Assembly: GCF_002806995.1 (NCBI RefSeq) | Contig: NZ_NIHE01000002.1 | Span: 590,778 to 654,777 of the forward strand | Reading direction: 5' to 3' | DNA from: Confluentibacter lentus | Lineage (GTDB): Bacteria; Bacteroidota; Bacteroidia; Flavobacteriales; Flavobacteriaceae | Length of the DNA: 64,000 nt | Shown: positions 18,603 to 28,187 of the stretch, one piece after another | Layout of the letters: the number at the start of each line of letters is the position of its first letter | How positions within the stretch are numbered: the first letter of the stretch is position 1 | Notes under the pieces: model-generated | Databases searched by the model: none | What the model was told of the DNA's origin: nothing | What the model saw: the letters and a program-made list of their open reading frames with translations, nothing else | Program-made: the position numbers and the translations under genes

Positions 18603-19982
18603 TTATTTTATAATATTCAGGTATTTTTCCAACATAGTATATCCATCAAACGTAATTGTGTTTCTGTCTTCTGGATTATTTTTGTTTAGTCCATGTATTT
18701 CCTCCCAATAATCAGGTAACCCATCATGGTCAGAATCTAATGGTGCAGATGTACTTTTTAGTGTTGGCCAACCGCTCACGTCTTTTTGTGTATCAATAAT
18801 TCCGCTTATTTTAGAATCATCAGCCAACTTATGGCCTTTTTTATAACTTTTACCTTCATAGGTTGCGTTTCCTTTTAATACCTCATTGATTATTCTATTG
18901 TCAACTTCATCCCGCATAGGAAAAACTGCACCCGCATCATTTAGCACAAGTATATATGCCTCTTCAGCGTTTTGCTGCTCTATTGGCATCGAGTCCCAAG
19001 GGTTGTCTAGTTTAATTTTTTCAAAATCTATACTTGTTTGAACGCCCCCATTCCAATTATTTGCTGTAACATTAGAATTACCTACAACCACGTTTTCTGC
19101 AATGTACCATTTGCCAAAATCTTCTTCACTCCTTGAAGATGGATTTGCAATACGGTATGAAATTTCATTTGGGATTGTAGCTGGACCAGGTTTGTAATAA
19201 TTGGCAACAATATTAAAGTTCGAAAAATTAAATTTGTCATTTCCCTGCTGTGATTTTTCTCCACCATAAAGACTTTGATATCCCCAATTGTATATTACAT
19301 TATTTCTAAAATCTGTATTCCCTGAACCAGAGGCCATTCTAGGGTTACGGCTTGAATGATGAGCAAGTAAATTATGATGGTATGTCCCATAATTACTTCC
19401 CCAAATTCCTCCAAAACCATGCGAACCTTTAATATGGTTCGATTGACTCATACTTTCAGAAATTATACTCCATTGAACAGTAACATTTTCACAATGATAA
19501 ATAGAAACACATTCATCCACGCTCCAACTAGCCGAAATATGATCTAAAATTAAATTACTAACATATCTACTTGATATTGCATCATGGTCTTCTCCAGACT
19601 CATCGCCCAATCGAACTCGAATATATCTTATTATAACATGATCTGCTTCAATAATTAAAGGGCTTTTACGTAGAGAAATTCCATCTCCAGGAGCTGTTTG
19701 TCCTGCAATAGTAATATATGGGCTTTTAATTCTCAAAGGGCTTTCAAGTGTAATGGTACCTGAAATTCTAAAAACTATAGTTCTTGGCTCTGTTGCCTCA
19801 ACAGCTGCTCTTAAGCTACCTTTTCCAGCATCGTTTAAGTTTGTAACCTCATATACAACTCCCCCACGGCCACCTTTAGAAAATTTCCCATATCCTTCCG
19901 CAGTTGGAAAAGCAAGTTGCTGTCCTAATAAATGATAAATACTAAATACTATAAAAAATACACTTAAGATGCTTGTTTTCAT
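18603..19982 (-). CDS. Secreted pectate lyase-like protein (PL1 type)
   Basis: This is a right-handed beta-helix pectate lyase. A signal peptide (about 1-20) is followed by AFPTAEGYGKFSKGGRGG and VTNLNDAGKGSLRAAVEA, which open this PL1 group. The helix rungs include IVFRISGTITLESPL, ITIAGQTAPGDGI, DHDAISSRYVSNLILDHISASWSVDE and SRNPRMASGSGNTDFRNNVIYNWG. The Arg in SRNPRM is a candidate catalytic base. The C-terminus carries a calcium-loop motif (DSDHDGLPDYWEEIHGL). It should cleave homogalacturonan or a substituted galacturonan outside the cytoplasm. Its place between DUF1593 genes ties those genes to a pectic substrate. Confidence 0.88.
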   Translation of the reverse strand: MKTSILSVFFIVFSIYHLLGQQLAFPTAEGYGKFSKGGRGGVVYEVTNLNDAGKGSLRAAVEATEPRTIVFRISGTITLESPLRIKSPYITIAGQTAPGDGISLRKSPLIIEADHVIIRYIRVRLGDESGEDHDAISSRYVSNLILDHISASWSVDECVSIYHCENVTVQWSIISESMSQSNHIKGSHGFGGIWGSNYGTYHHNLLAHHSSRNPRMASGSGNTDFRNNVIYNWGYQSLYGGEKSQQGNDKFNFSNFNIVANYYKPGPATIPNEISYRIANPSSRSEEDFGKWYIAENVVVGNSNVTANNWNGGVQTSIDFEKIKLDNPWDSMPIEQQNAEEAYILVLNDAGAVFPMRDEVDNRIINEVLKGNATYEGKSYKKGHKLADDSKISGIIDTQKDVSGWPTLKSTSAPLDSDHDGLPDYWEEIHGLNKNNPEDRNTITFDGYTMLEKYLNIIK

Positions 19983-19993
19983 ATTAAATTTTT

Positions 19994-21880
19994 TTAATAG
20001 CGAGCTTCAACCCAAGCTGTTGACATTTTTTTTGAAAATTCTCTTCCGTCACCATCAAATTGTATTACATTACAGTTTTCAACATTCCAATCACCCATGT
20101 CTTCGGAATTGTATCCTTCTATATAATATCCTGCTCCTTCAAAATAAGTAACCGAAGGATGTTCTTCCCAATCTAATTTATCCGGTTTTTCAATAAAAAT
20201 ATTTTTGCCCTCAGTAAGGTTGTGGTCTTCAATGAATTTTAATGTAACATCCTTCTGATCAAATAGCGCCCAGTTAGCAACTAAGTTTTCATTTACATGT
20301 CCTTGCAACCAATAAACGTGATCAATCATTTTTGCATTGAGATAGGTTTGTGGGATATATTCAAAAAGCCAATCTCTGAATACAGGGGTATCGTATCTAG
20401 AGCTAATACACCAATCTGCGCGTTCTTTGAATTCTTTTTGGTAATCTTCCCGCCATTTTAAAATACTGGATTTTCCAGGTCCATCAACATAATGATTTGT
20501 ACCTTCAATACGAACATATTGTCCGCCCCAGCTTGGTTGGGTGGGGTTTTCCGGGTCATTGATTCCTCGATTCGCGCTCACCAGATAAAGGAATGCAGGT
20601 GAGTCACCTTCACAAACACCTGTACAACCCATACCCTCATGTGGATATATATCACAAAGAGGTCCGTGATTAAAGCGAATGTTTTCGTTAATCCACGTTA
20701 AATCAGAAATTGGGTCACTTGCACCGAACATACCTTGATAAGTTTTTCTTGATTCTATAATAAATAAATCAGGAAATTCATTCATCAACCATTCATGTGT
20801 CGCATCCTGACAATAAATTAAATATATACGAAGTTTACCGATAAAGATTTTAAGTTCTTCCTCACTACGCGTATTTTTTACATCCCAAATGGACTGAGCA
20901 ATCTCTCGGGGTCCACCCCAAACACCAATCCAAATTGGACGTGAATCAGGTTTATCTGCTGCTGCTATTATAGCATTTGAAGCTTCTGAATCAAGCCCAT
21001 TACCTATAATTTCTTTATAATCTTGCTTTCCACATCCAAACTTAATACTAACTCCATTATTATTTCCTTTACCTTCATAAGTAACTGAACGTAGATAATT
21101 TGCAGTGGGATAATTAACATCATATGTCTTTAAGTTAGTATAAACTTTTTCATATTGATCTATAACGGACAAAATATTCTTTTTTTCAGCAGTCATTGCA
21201 AATGTTCCAGCAGAAGCTATCAACCCTTCTACTTCAAATTCATTTGAATGCAATAGAAAACGTATCATGGATTGCATGTCATCTGGGTCACTTTTCATCC
21301 AATTAGGCACATCTCCCTCTTTTACCACTCCAATTGGCGGAAAATCAGTCGTCATGATAACACGCATTTTTTCCTTACTTTCAATAAACGCCAACCATGC
21401 TTTAGCCATTTTTACAGTAAATAATTCAGAATCTCCATCATATTGTACTACTGTACTATTTTCAACATTCCAATGGGCCATAGTTGACGATGAATACCCA
21501 GAAAGATAATAGCCCGTTCTTAAAAAATACTTTACCGTGTTATTTTCTTCCCAATTTTCTTTATAATTCTTTGAGATAAATACAGATTCCCCTTCTTCAA
21601 TATCATGGACTTGAGACAAAGTAATACCATCATCATTCCATTCAGCCCAATTAGCTACTAATTTAGGCATACGGGCTTGAATCCATCCGCCATGATCAAC
21701 TATTACAGCTTCAGGATACTCTGCTGAAATGTAATTCTTAAGCCAAATAACAAACTTTATATTTGTGTATTCCGTTGAGATTTCAACTACTTTTTTGGAC
21801 TCAGCTTTTAAACAAGTTAAAGGTGTTATTATTACAAAAAAAAGTAAAAACCTTCTCAAAAAAATTATTCTTGTTCTCAT
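19994..21880 (-). CDS. Exported DUF1593 protein 3 flanked by a duplicated domain
   Basis: The central nucleoside-hydrolase-like domain (about residues 170-505) has an altered acidic motif: VIMTTDFPP, then an insertion of about 15 residues, then SDPDDMQSMIRFLLHSN. Hallmarks GVWGGPREIAQSIWDVKN, YLIYCQDATHEWLMNEFP and EGDSPAFLYLVSANRGIND are present. There is no Sde182 Ig domain. Instead a unit of about 120 residues occurs twice, before (about 45-165) and after (about 510-625) the catalytic domain. Both copies contain VANWA, a GYY-x-x-GY core and WNVEN-x-x-V-x-Q(Y/F)DGD. The signal peptide is about 1-27. The repeated unit is not one I recognise; glycan binding or dimerisation is possible. Confidence 0.83.
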   Translation of the reverse strand: MRTRIIFLRRFLLFFVIITPLTCLKAESKKVVEISTEYTNIKFVIWLKNYISAEYPEAVIVDHGGWIQARMPKLVANWAEWNDDGITLSQVHDIEEGESVFISKNYKENWEENNTVKYFLRTGYYLSGYSSSTMAHWNVENSTVVQYDGDSELFTVKMAKAWLAFIESKEKMRVIMTTDFPPIGVVKEGDVPNWMKSDPDDMQSMIRFLLHSNEFEVEGLIASAGTFAMTAEKKNILSVIDQYEKVYTNLKTYDVNYPTANYLRSVTYEGKGNNNGVSIKFGCGKQDYKEIIGNGLDSEASNAIIAAADKPDSRPIWIGVWGGPREIAQSIWDVKNTRSEEELKIFIGKLRIYLIYCQDATHEWLMNEFPDLFIIESRKTYQGMFGASDPISDLTWINENIRFNHGPLCDIYPHEGMGCTGVCEGDSPAFLYLVSANRGINDPENPTQPSWGGQYVRIEGTNHYVDGPGKSSILKWREDYQKEFKERADWCISSRYDTPVFRDWLFEYIPQTYLNAKMIDHVYWLQGHVNENLVANWALFDQKDVTLKFIEDHNLTEGKNIFIEKPDKLDWEEHPSVTYFEGAGYYIEGYNSEDMGDWNVENCNVIQFDGDGREFSKKMSTAWVEARY

Positions 21881-21934
21881 AATATTGTTAAGAAGTTAAA
21901 TCTATATTTACCTAAAAGACAAGATTCGTTTATA

Positions 21935-23182
21935 CTAATTAGTTACCGTAGTAGGGTATAATATTTCAGGATTAACATCTTTTCCATTTATTGAAAATTT
22001 CATTATACCCTCTCCTCTAGTACCTGCTTCTTCGTCCTTATACGCTCCGTTGTAATATAAAATTTCAATTGGGTAAAGTCCTGCTTTCATGAAAACAGCC
22101 TTACCAGATGGAGATGGTCCAGGAGCTGCTCGGTAGCCATCATTAACAATGACTTTTTGTCCACCAATAGTAAGTATAGTTCCGTCATCAGAAGAAATAT
22201 AAAAATCAACTTCTCCTTTTTCTGGTATTGAAATAAAACCATTGAAACTAAATAGGCATTCGTCAATATTAGCAATTTCAGTTTCATAGTACATTTCCAA
22301 ACTAGCTGAGTCTTCTTTTAACCAGTCTACCATAGGCGTTAATTCATTTCCTGCATAATTTAATTTTGTAGCCATAAAAAGTCCATGAGATGGATTTGTT
22401 CTTATAATATGTTCCCCTTCTCCAGCCAATCCAGATAATGGCTGACCTGATCTTTTCCATAAACGACCAACTAATCCTTCACCCTTTTCAGATGGTATTT
22501 TTTCAGCTGCAGAAGGAAAAATTAGTGTTTTATCAATTGTATTAGCCGAATAAAGAACTTCTGTTTTTATAGGAGCTCCATTCATTTCAAATTTAAAGAC
22601 CCCTTCTCCGTAGCGATTTAAATAATCTCTCCAACTTCCATTGTAGTAAACGATTTCTATAGGGTACAACCCTGCAGATTTAAAAGTCATCTTTCCATCA
22701 GGATTTTTACCAGGAACACCACCATGTCCGTCATTATTGATTACTTTTTGGTCACCTATCCATACAATGCATGCATCATCAGATACGCCGCGGAATTTAA
22801 CCTCTCCTGCTTTTTCAATAGCGATGAATCCGGTAAAACTAAAAACGCTTCCATCTACATCTGGACTTTTAGGTTTATTTGAGAAAACTATACTTTTACC
22901 ATCTTCTCCTAACCAATCTACCAATAACGAAATATCGTTTCTTGCATAACTCAATGTTTTAGCAGTAAAATTTGCATCAGCAGGGCGTTCATTTATGGTT
23001 GCTATAACATCTCCTGCAATCTTGACCATAGGGCCTTTTGTGTATTTCCAATATCTCCCGTCTAATCCTTGTCCTGGTTGGTCTGGTATATTTGAAACAG
23101 GTTGAATTTGCCCATAAGTAATAATAGTGAACATGCACAAACTAAGCATCATTAATGGTGTTGTTACTTTCTTTAAATTCAT
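21935..23182 (-). CDS. Secreted protein with two PA14-like domains
   Basis: This 415-residue exported protein (signal peptide about 1-24, ending TYGQ) consists of two homologous halves of about 190 residues. Each half has the PA14-like series GEG/GQGLxGRxWK, FSFxGFIxIxxxGEVxFxxxSDD, xIGxQKVIxNDG, and AGLYPIExxYYNG. PA14 folds bind glycans in many exported bacterial enzymes, and no catalytic domain is visible. It probably binds the polysaccharide or its fragments. It lies between GH140-like (upstream, 69 bases) and DUF1593-3 (downstream, 54 bases) in the exported operon. Confidence 0.75.
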   Translation of the reverse strand: MNLKKVTTPLMMLSLCMFTIITYGQIQPVSNIPDQPGQGLDGRYWKYTKGPMVKIAGDVIATINERPADANFTAKTLSYARNDISLLVDWLGEDGKSIVFSNKPKSPDVDGSVFSFTGFIAIEKAGEVKFRGVSDDACIVWIGDQKVINNDGHGGVPGKNPDGKMTFKSAGLYPIEIVYYNGSWRDYLNRYGEGVFKFEMNGAPIKTEVLYSANTIDKTLIFPSAAEKIPSEKGEGLVGRLWKRSGQPLSGLAGEGEHIIRTNPSHGLFMATKLNYAGNELTPMVDWLKEDSASLEMYYETEIANIDECLFSFNGFISIPEKGEVDFYISSDDGTILTIGGQKVIVNDGYRAAPGPSPSGKAVFMKAGLYPIEILYYNGAYKDEEAGTRGEGIMKFSINGKDVNPEILYPTTVTN

Positions 23183-23251
23183 TTTTTTAGTTTTATTTAG
23201 TTAGTATTATTGTTTGAAAATTTAAAAGATTGACTCGATTTTAAATATTTA

Positions 23252-24868
23252 CTATTTTTTACGTATAATTCTAAGTGCTGTATATGTCATTTTCGTTTCA
23301 TATTGAAATTCCCCAGGCCTGATAACTTCCTCTATCCCTATTTTCATATTCCATGTATCGATTACTTCCAAATGGTAGTTATTGCTACCAGGCAAATTCA
23401 GTGCTATTGTTTGACCAGAATTCTTAGTGTAAATAAGATAATATTCACCTTCTTTTGATAGAATATAAATGTTGTTATTGAATTGCTCAATTAAATCCCC
23501 CGAAGAATCCTCATCGGAAATAGTTTCTGGAATTGCTACCTCCGAAAGTGAAACTAGTTTGGGCTTCATTTCTTTAATTGGTGTTTCTTCCATAATACTT
23601 TTAAAAAAAGCAATCCTCTTAGGACTATCGCCCATTAAAGTACCCCCTTTTGCCCACCAACGAACTTCAGTTTCTTTATCAGAATCATTCATGTACGTTT
23701 CACCATGAGTACCATAAACACCACTTAGTCCCGCTTGCCAAAAATAGCTTGTCATTTCCTCGGCTGACAATCTTCCCCAATGATCATTTGGCACGTTTCC
23801 TTCATAACGCATTTCATCAAATAATACAGGTTTTTGATACTTATTTCGCCACTTTATGGCGTTAAAAAAATAGTAAGTCTGTGTACTAACATGTGTTATC
23901 CATGGTCGTGTATGATCATAAAAATGGTGTTCACCATGGTACCAATTATGAATACCGCGAAGGCGCTGATGGGGATCCTCATTTTGAAGTAAAGTTCCAA
24001 TTCCTTCCCAATCAATAGTTTCCTTTATTCTCGGAATATCCCACTCATTGGCAAGGGACCACCAAACATTACGATAGGCCGATAATCTGGCAATCATGTA
24101 TCGTACATACTTTTCATTCATTTCTTTCCCCATTTGGGAATACCCCCATTTATCATATGGATGAAAGAGAATCACATCTGCCTCAATACCCATATCCATA
24201 AGCTGCGCTACCCTTTTATCAAAATTTTTAAAAAACGTATAGTTTGGTTGAGCAAAATCATTCAGACTATCCTTTTTATGGAAGGGATATGCCCATGGGT
24301 CGGTATCATTACCGTATCTATAGTTTTTTGGGAAAAAACACATACGCATTTTATTGAATGGAGCTTCTTTTAATGTTTCAATTGTTTTTTCTTGAATACT
24401 TAATTTTACACTAGTCCATTGATAAGCAGTAGTACCAACACTATAAAATGGTGTCCCATCAGCATATTCCAAATAAAAAGTGTTAACTGGCTTAACTGGG
24501 CCATGATTGTTCTCAGTTGGCTCCACACATTTTATTGTTCCTTTTAAATTGTTCAATTCGGATAAATTGCTTTCTGTAGTATAATTCCAATTACCCAATT
24601 GGTCTGGGGAAAACCTTACCTTATATACACCATCTCCATCATAAAATCCAGGAACGGTAACCGTTTTAACACCATTTGTAAATTTTGCATCAAGTGAATT
24701 ATCCATATAAGGATTGCCTTCTGAAGCACCCTCAAGCGATAGCTCGTAAACACCCCATTGCTCTACAGATTGAATCTCTGCATGTTGGCATGATATAACA
24801 GTGTAGGCTGTAATTACAAATAGCAAAAACACTAATGCTTCATTTTTTAAAAAAATGCTTTTTCTCAT
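23252..24868 (-). CDS. GH140-like apiosidase lipoprotein (DUF5060/DUF4038)
   Basis: This 538-residue lipoprotein (lipobox TVISC, C27) has an N-terminal DUF5060 Ig-like domain (about 35-115), then a DUF4038 apiosidase-like TIM barrel (about 125-430) and a small C-terminal beta domain. The clan-A-like acid/base Glu is E275 (WWSLANEWD) and the nucleophile Glu is E352 (PVLFDEMRYEG). Characterised relatives (GH140) release apiose-linked side chains of rhamnogalacturonan II or apiogalacturonan. The family also has uncharacterised branches, so apiose specificity is inferred, but the pentose catabolic operon next to it supports it. It should be anchored in a membrane facing the periplasm or outside. 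Confidence 0.85.
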   Translation of the reverse strand: MRKSIFLKNEALVFLLFVITAYTVISCQHAEIQSVEQWGVYELSLEGASEGNPYMDNSLDAKFTNGVKTVTVPGFYDGDGVYKVRFSPDQLGNWNYTTESNLSELNNLKGTIKCVEPTENNHGPVKPVNTFYLEYADGTPFYSVGTTAYQWTSVKLSIQEKTIETLKEAPFNKMRMCFFPKNYRYGNDTDPWAYPFHKKDSLNDFAQPNYTFFKNFDKRVAQLMDMGIEADVILFHPYDKWGYSQMGKEMNEKYVRYMIARLSAYRNVWWSLANEWDIPRIKETIDWEGIGTLLQNEDPHQRLRGIHNWYHGEHHFYDHTRPWITHVSTQTYYFFNAIKWRNKYQKPVLFDEMRYEGNVPNDHWGRLSAEEMTSYFWQAGLSGVYGTHGETYMNDSDKETEVRWWAKGGTLMGDSPKRIAFFKSIMEETPIKEMKPKLVSLSEVAIPETISDEDSSGDLIEQFNNNIYILSKEGEYYLIYTKNSGQTIALNLPGSNNYHLEVIDTWNMKIGIEEVIRPGEFQYETKMTYTALRIIRKK

Positions 24869-24999
24869 GATTTAGAATACTATTAGTAAGCCATTCAACC
24901 AAGACATAGCTGCCTATAGTTTATTAAGCCAGTTAGAATGATAGTTTTATTTAAGAGTTTTAAACGAGTACACGATGAAACATACCAAACAACTTTTTA

Positions 25000-26433
25000 T
25001 TATTTTGGTATTACTTCGATTATTATTCTTTTATATCGCGATAACGCAGGAGTCCCTTTATCGGAAACTTTAAGTATAATATGCAGGGTTTCTTTTTTTA
25101 TAACTACTGGAGCTTTTCCATTGGCCTCATGGGCATTTTCAGGCTGCTCAAGTTCAAATTCACCCTTATATGAGCCTGCCTCGAGATAAGGAAACCATAA
25201 AAAGCTTAGATTGTCCCCATCTGGATCATATGAGTTAGAAGCGTCTAGATGAAATGATTCTCCTGATTTAACGGTTATTTTTTCAGAATGGGACAGAACA
25301 GGAATAGGCGGGTGATTGGCCTCTTCAAAAGATTGCAGACACCAATCCATTCGAGCAGCAAAATCATTTTGAAAATCGTCCCTCCATCTCCATAACGTTT
25401 CTTTATAACCAGTAAATGATAAGGTGTCTTTACCAATAGCCCTACCATATTCCTTAAAAATATACGGTGAAAAAGTATCGCTTGTATTGGTCCATATTTC
25501 TCGTGTTTCTGGAGCAATAGTTACAATGGAACTGCCTTCTTTGGTTTTAGAAAAGTCTGGTATATATTTTTGGTATCTACCACCCCAACCACCCCATTCA
25601 GGGTGTTCAGAATTATTCAATCCATTTGGTATAAGCGATAAAAAAGCAGGTGTATCACCTTCTACACCCCAAGACACATCTGGGTATTCTGTTCCCAAAG
25701 GGCCGTGATCTTGCTGGATGTTTTCCGCAATCCAACTATTGGAAATTTCACTATTATCAATACCTTTAACAAAGATATTTATCCCAGTCCATGTCGCGTC
25801 ACCATAATTATCCCCTGGACTTACAATATAAAATAAATCTGGAAAATTATTTCGAATCCATATACCACTGTCATCCTGATCGGAAATGGTATAAACCCTT
25901 AACTTATCTACCAGTTTCTTAACTTGGCTTTTACTTTTTGTTTTATTTATTTTATACAAAGCCTGCGCCAAAGTATTTACTCCTCCCCATGTAGATATCC
26001 ATAACGGTCTTTCATCATCCTTTTCCAATTCTTTAATAATCCAATCAGACCCTTCCGAGTCCATCCCTTCACCAACACCTGTCATGCCATACTTAGGAAG
26101 CCCATTTTTAATAAGCACCAAAAGCTCTTCCATTTCAGGAAATCCCTGATCATGTTTTTTTAAATTTGATTGCACCTTGTCGTAGGCTCTAATCACTTTT
26201 TCAATAGACTCTGGAGCAATTCTGTTTTGTTGCCAACATGAAGTTGTGGCTACAATTCCCTTAATATCAATTTCATTGGAATAAAGCAACAAACGAACTA
26301 AAGACTGCGTATCATCAGGGTCTGCCTCAATATCTGTTAAAATTATCACTCTATTTTTCTCAACTAACTGACCGCAAATATTCTGTGATATAAGCATTAC
26401 AAAAAGCATTCCCAAAAAGGATATAATTCTCAT
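25000..26433 (-). CDS. Exported DUF1593 (Sde182) protein 4, first gene of the exported operon
   Basis: This is the most compact paralog at 477 residues, with a signal peptide (about 1-21), the nucleoside-hydrolase-like domain and a Sde182 Ig-like C-terminus (LDASNSYDPDGDNLSFLW). The acidic cluster is VIILTDIEADPDD (D34, D38, D40, D41). STWGGVNTLAQALYKINK, YTISDQDDSGIWIRNNFPDLF and DHGPLGTEYPDVSWGVEGDTPAFL match paralogs 1 and 2. It is preceded by an operator-like TTTTCGTTTATTTTC element and probably carries the promoter of the seven-gene exported operon. The nearest downstream gene (GH140-like) begins 131 bases later. Confidence 0.87.
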   Translation of the reverse strand: MRIISFLGMLFVMLISQNICGQLVEKNRVIILTDIEADPDDTQSLVRLLLYSNEIDIKGIVATTSCWQQNRIAPESIEKVIRAYDKVQSNLKKHDQGFPEMEELLVLIKNGLPKYGMTGVGEGMDSEGSDWIIKELEKDDERPLWISTWGGVNTLAQALYKINKTKSKSQVKKLVDKLRVYTISDQDDSGIWIRNNFPDLFYIVSPGDNYGDATWTGINIFVKGIDNSEISNSWIAENIQQDHGPLGTEYPDVSWGVEGDTPAFLSLIPNGLNNSEHPEWGGWGGRYQKYIPDFSKTKEGSSIVTIAPETREIWTNTSDTFSPYIFKEYGRAIGKDTLSFTGYKETLWRWRDDFQNDFAARMDWCLQSFEEANHPPIPVLSHSEKITVKSGESFHLDASNSYDPDGDNLSFLWFPYLEAGSYKGEFELEQPENAHEANGKAPVVIKKETLHIILKVSDKGTPALSRYKRIIIEVIPK

Positions 26434-26504
26434 TCTGTTTTGTTTAAAGTTTATAACATATAATTATTTCATACCTAATGAAATATAAATGCTAAATGTA
26501 CAAA

Positions 26505-26553
26505 AAGAAAATAAACGAAAAAAATAATAAGTAAACAAAAAAATAATTAAAAA
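26505..26553 (-). promoter_or_regulatory. Candidate DeoR-type operator of the exported-enzyme operon
   Basis: On the minus strand this AT-rich leader contains TTTTTTTCGTTTATTTTC, and about 20 bases upstream of that word it has TTTGTTTAC. The 15-base word TTTTCGTTTATTTTC is shared exactly with the repressor/GH115 intergenic region at 36365-36392. T-rich repeats with a TTCG core are what several DeoR-family repressors bind. It lies about 75-120 bases upstream of the ATG at 26433. Confidence 0.6.
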
Positions 26554-26580
26554 TTATAAAAGATATTTTATTTGAAAAAT

Positions 26581-26613
26581 CAAAAAGGGTGCACTACACA
26601 CGTAAGCGCACCC
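26581..26613 (-). terminator. Terminator of the sugar uptake and catabolism operon
   Basis: GGGTGC (26587-26592) pairs with GCACCC (26608-26613) around a 15-base loop, followed on the minus strand by TTTTTG and more T. It lies about 75 bases after the kinase stop and separates the catabolic operon from the exported-enzyme operon. Confidence 0.65.
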
Positions 26614-26687
26614 ATTTTTCATAGATGAATTTATGACACTTCACCTAATTCAACTAAACTAATTTGTAATAACCCTACAACCGAGAG

Positions 26688-28187
26688 TTATTTTGTTTTC
26701 GAATCTATGATGGATAACCATTCATCATAGTAATCCTGTATGTTATTATTTAAATTTGGTGTATATCTTTTAATTCTATTTGGAGATGTATTTGGTATTG
26801 AATCTATTGAATTCCAGATATTTACACCTAAACCAGAAATTAAAGCGGCTCCCCAAGCAGAAACATCCGTAATGCCCATACTAGTAATTTGAGTACTTAA
26901 CAAATCGGCTAAAAACTGCATTAAAAATTTGTTGGCAGTTATACCACCGTTAACTTTTAATTCTTTCAAAGCCGTTTTAGTTTCAACTTCAATGGAGCTT
27001 ATGACATCCTTAATTTGAAAAGCAATCGATTCTAAAGCAGCACGAACAAGGTGCTCTTTTGTTGTTCCAAAAGTGAGCCCATGAATAGAAGCCTTCCAGT
27101 TCTTTTGCCAATAAGGAGCCCCCATGCCACTAAAAGCAGGAATCAAATAAACCCCTTCGTTGTCTTTTAAAGATATCGCCATAGGTTCAATTTCTTGATG
27201 AGATGCAAAAATACCCATTTGGTTTTTCAGCCATTCTAAAGTAGAACCACAACTCACTATAACACCCTCTACAGCATAATTAACCTGATTTTCTATACTC
27301 CAACCAATGGTAGTTAACATGCCATTTTCAGTTTTATTGGATAGATTTTCTACATTCCATAAAATAGAAGACCCCGTCCCTAGCGTTGCTTTTGCCATAC
27401 CAATAGAAAAACATTCCTCGCCAAAAAAGGCAGCCTGAGAATCACCAATAATCCCTGTAATTGCAAGCGGATTATCGAAAGCACCTTCAAAATTGGAAAA
27501 ACCAAAAAAATCGGAAGAAAAAGTAACTTCAGGGAGGTTTATATTATCAATTTTGAAAATCTTCAGCAACTCAACATCCCATTTTAAGTTATAAATATTG
27601 AAAAACAACGTTCTAGAAGCGTTTGTATATTCTGTTTTATAACTTTTCCCATTTGTAAGTTTATATAAAAGCCATGTGTCTACAGTTCCAAAAAAGGCGT
27701 TTTTTGAATCAATAGCTGTTTTAATCTTAGAGTTATTTTCATACAACCAGGTTACCTTAGTGGCCGAAAAATAAGGGTCAATGGTCAAACCTGTACTTTT
27801 GTTTATGAGCGTTTCTAAATTTTGATTTTTTAAGTTTTCACAAATATTTGCAGAACGTTTGCATTGCCAAACCACAGCATTATGTAAAGGATCTCCATTT
27901 TTATCCCAAATAACAAACGTTTCCCTTTGGTTTGAAATACCACAGGACACAATATTTTTTTCCTGACCAGGATACTTTAGATTAAATTTTGAAACACAAT
28001 TTTTAACGGCATTTATTACAGACTTATAAATTTCATTCGGATCTTGCTCAACAAATCCGGTGGATGGATAGTAAGATGTTAACGGTTCTGTAGTTTTAAT
28101 GATTACTTCTCCAAATTCATCAAAAATAATGGCTTTAGTGCCACTGGTACCTTGGTCTATAGATAAAATATAAGATTTAGTCTTCAT
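26688..28187 (-). CDS. FGGY-family carbohydrate kinase (candidate apulose kinase)
   Basis: This 499-residue ATP-dependent sugar kinase opens with SIDQGTSGTKAIIFD and keeps the glycerol-kinase-like series ISNQRETFVIWD, TIDPYFSATKVTWLYEN, GTVDTWLLYKLTNG, TGIIGDSQAAFFG, TLGTGSSILWN and FSGMGAPYW. The nearest family look is GlpK, but no glpF or glpD is near, and its start overlaps the permease stop by 11 bases. In the proposed pathway it would phosphorylate apulose to apulose 4-phosphate in the cytoplasm. Xylulokinase or glycerol kinase activity is the alternative. Confidence 0.85.
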   Translation of the reverse strand: MKTKSYILSIDQGTSGTKAIIFDEFGEVIIKTTEPLTSYYPSTGFVEQDPNEIYKSVINAVKNCVSKFNLKYPGQEKNIVSCGISNQRETFVIWDKNGDPLHNAVVWQCKRSANICENLKNQNLETLINKSTGLTIDPYFSATKVTWLYENNSKIKTAIDSKNAFFGTVDTWLLYKLTNGKSYKTEYTNASRTLFFNIYNLKWDVELLKIFKIDNINLPEVTFSSDFFGFSNFEGAFDNPLAITGIIGDSQAAFFGEECFSIGMAKATLGTGSSILWNVENLSNKTENGMLTTIGWSIENQVNYAVEGVIVSCGSTLEWLKNQMGIFASHQEIEPMAISLKDNEGVYLIPAFSGMGAPYWQKNWKASIHGLTFGTTKEHLVRAALESIAFQIKDVISSIEVETKTALKELKVNGGITANKFLMQFLADLLSTQITSMGITDVSAWGAALISGLGVNIWNSIDSIPNTSPNRIKRYTPNLNNNIQDYYDEWLSIIDSKTK

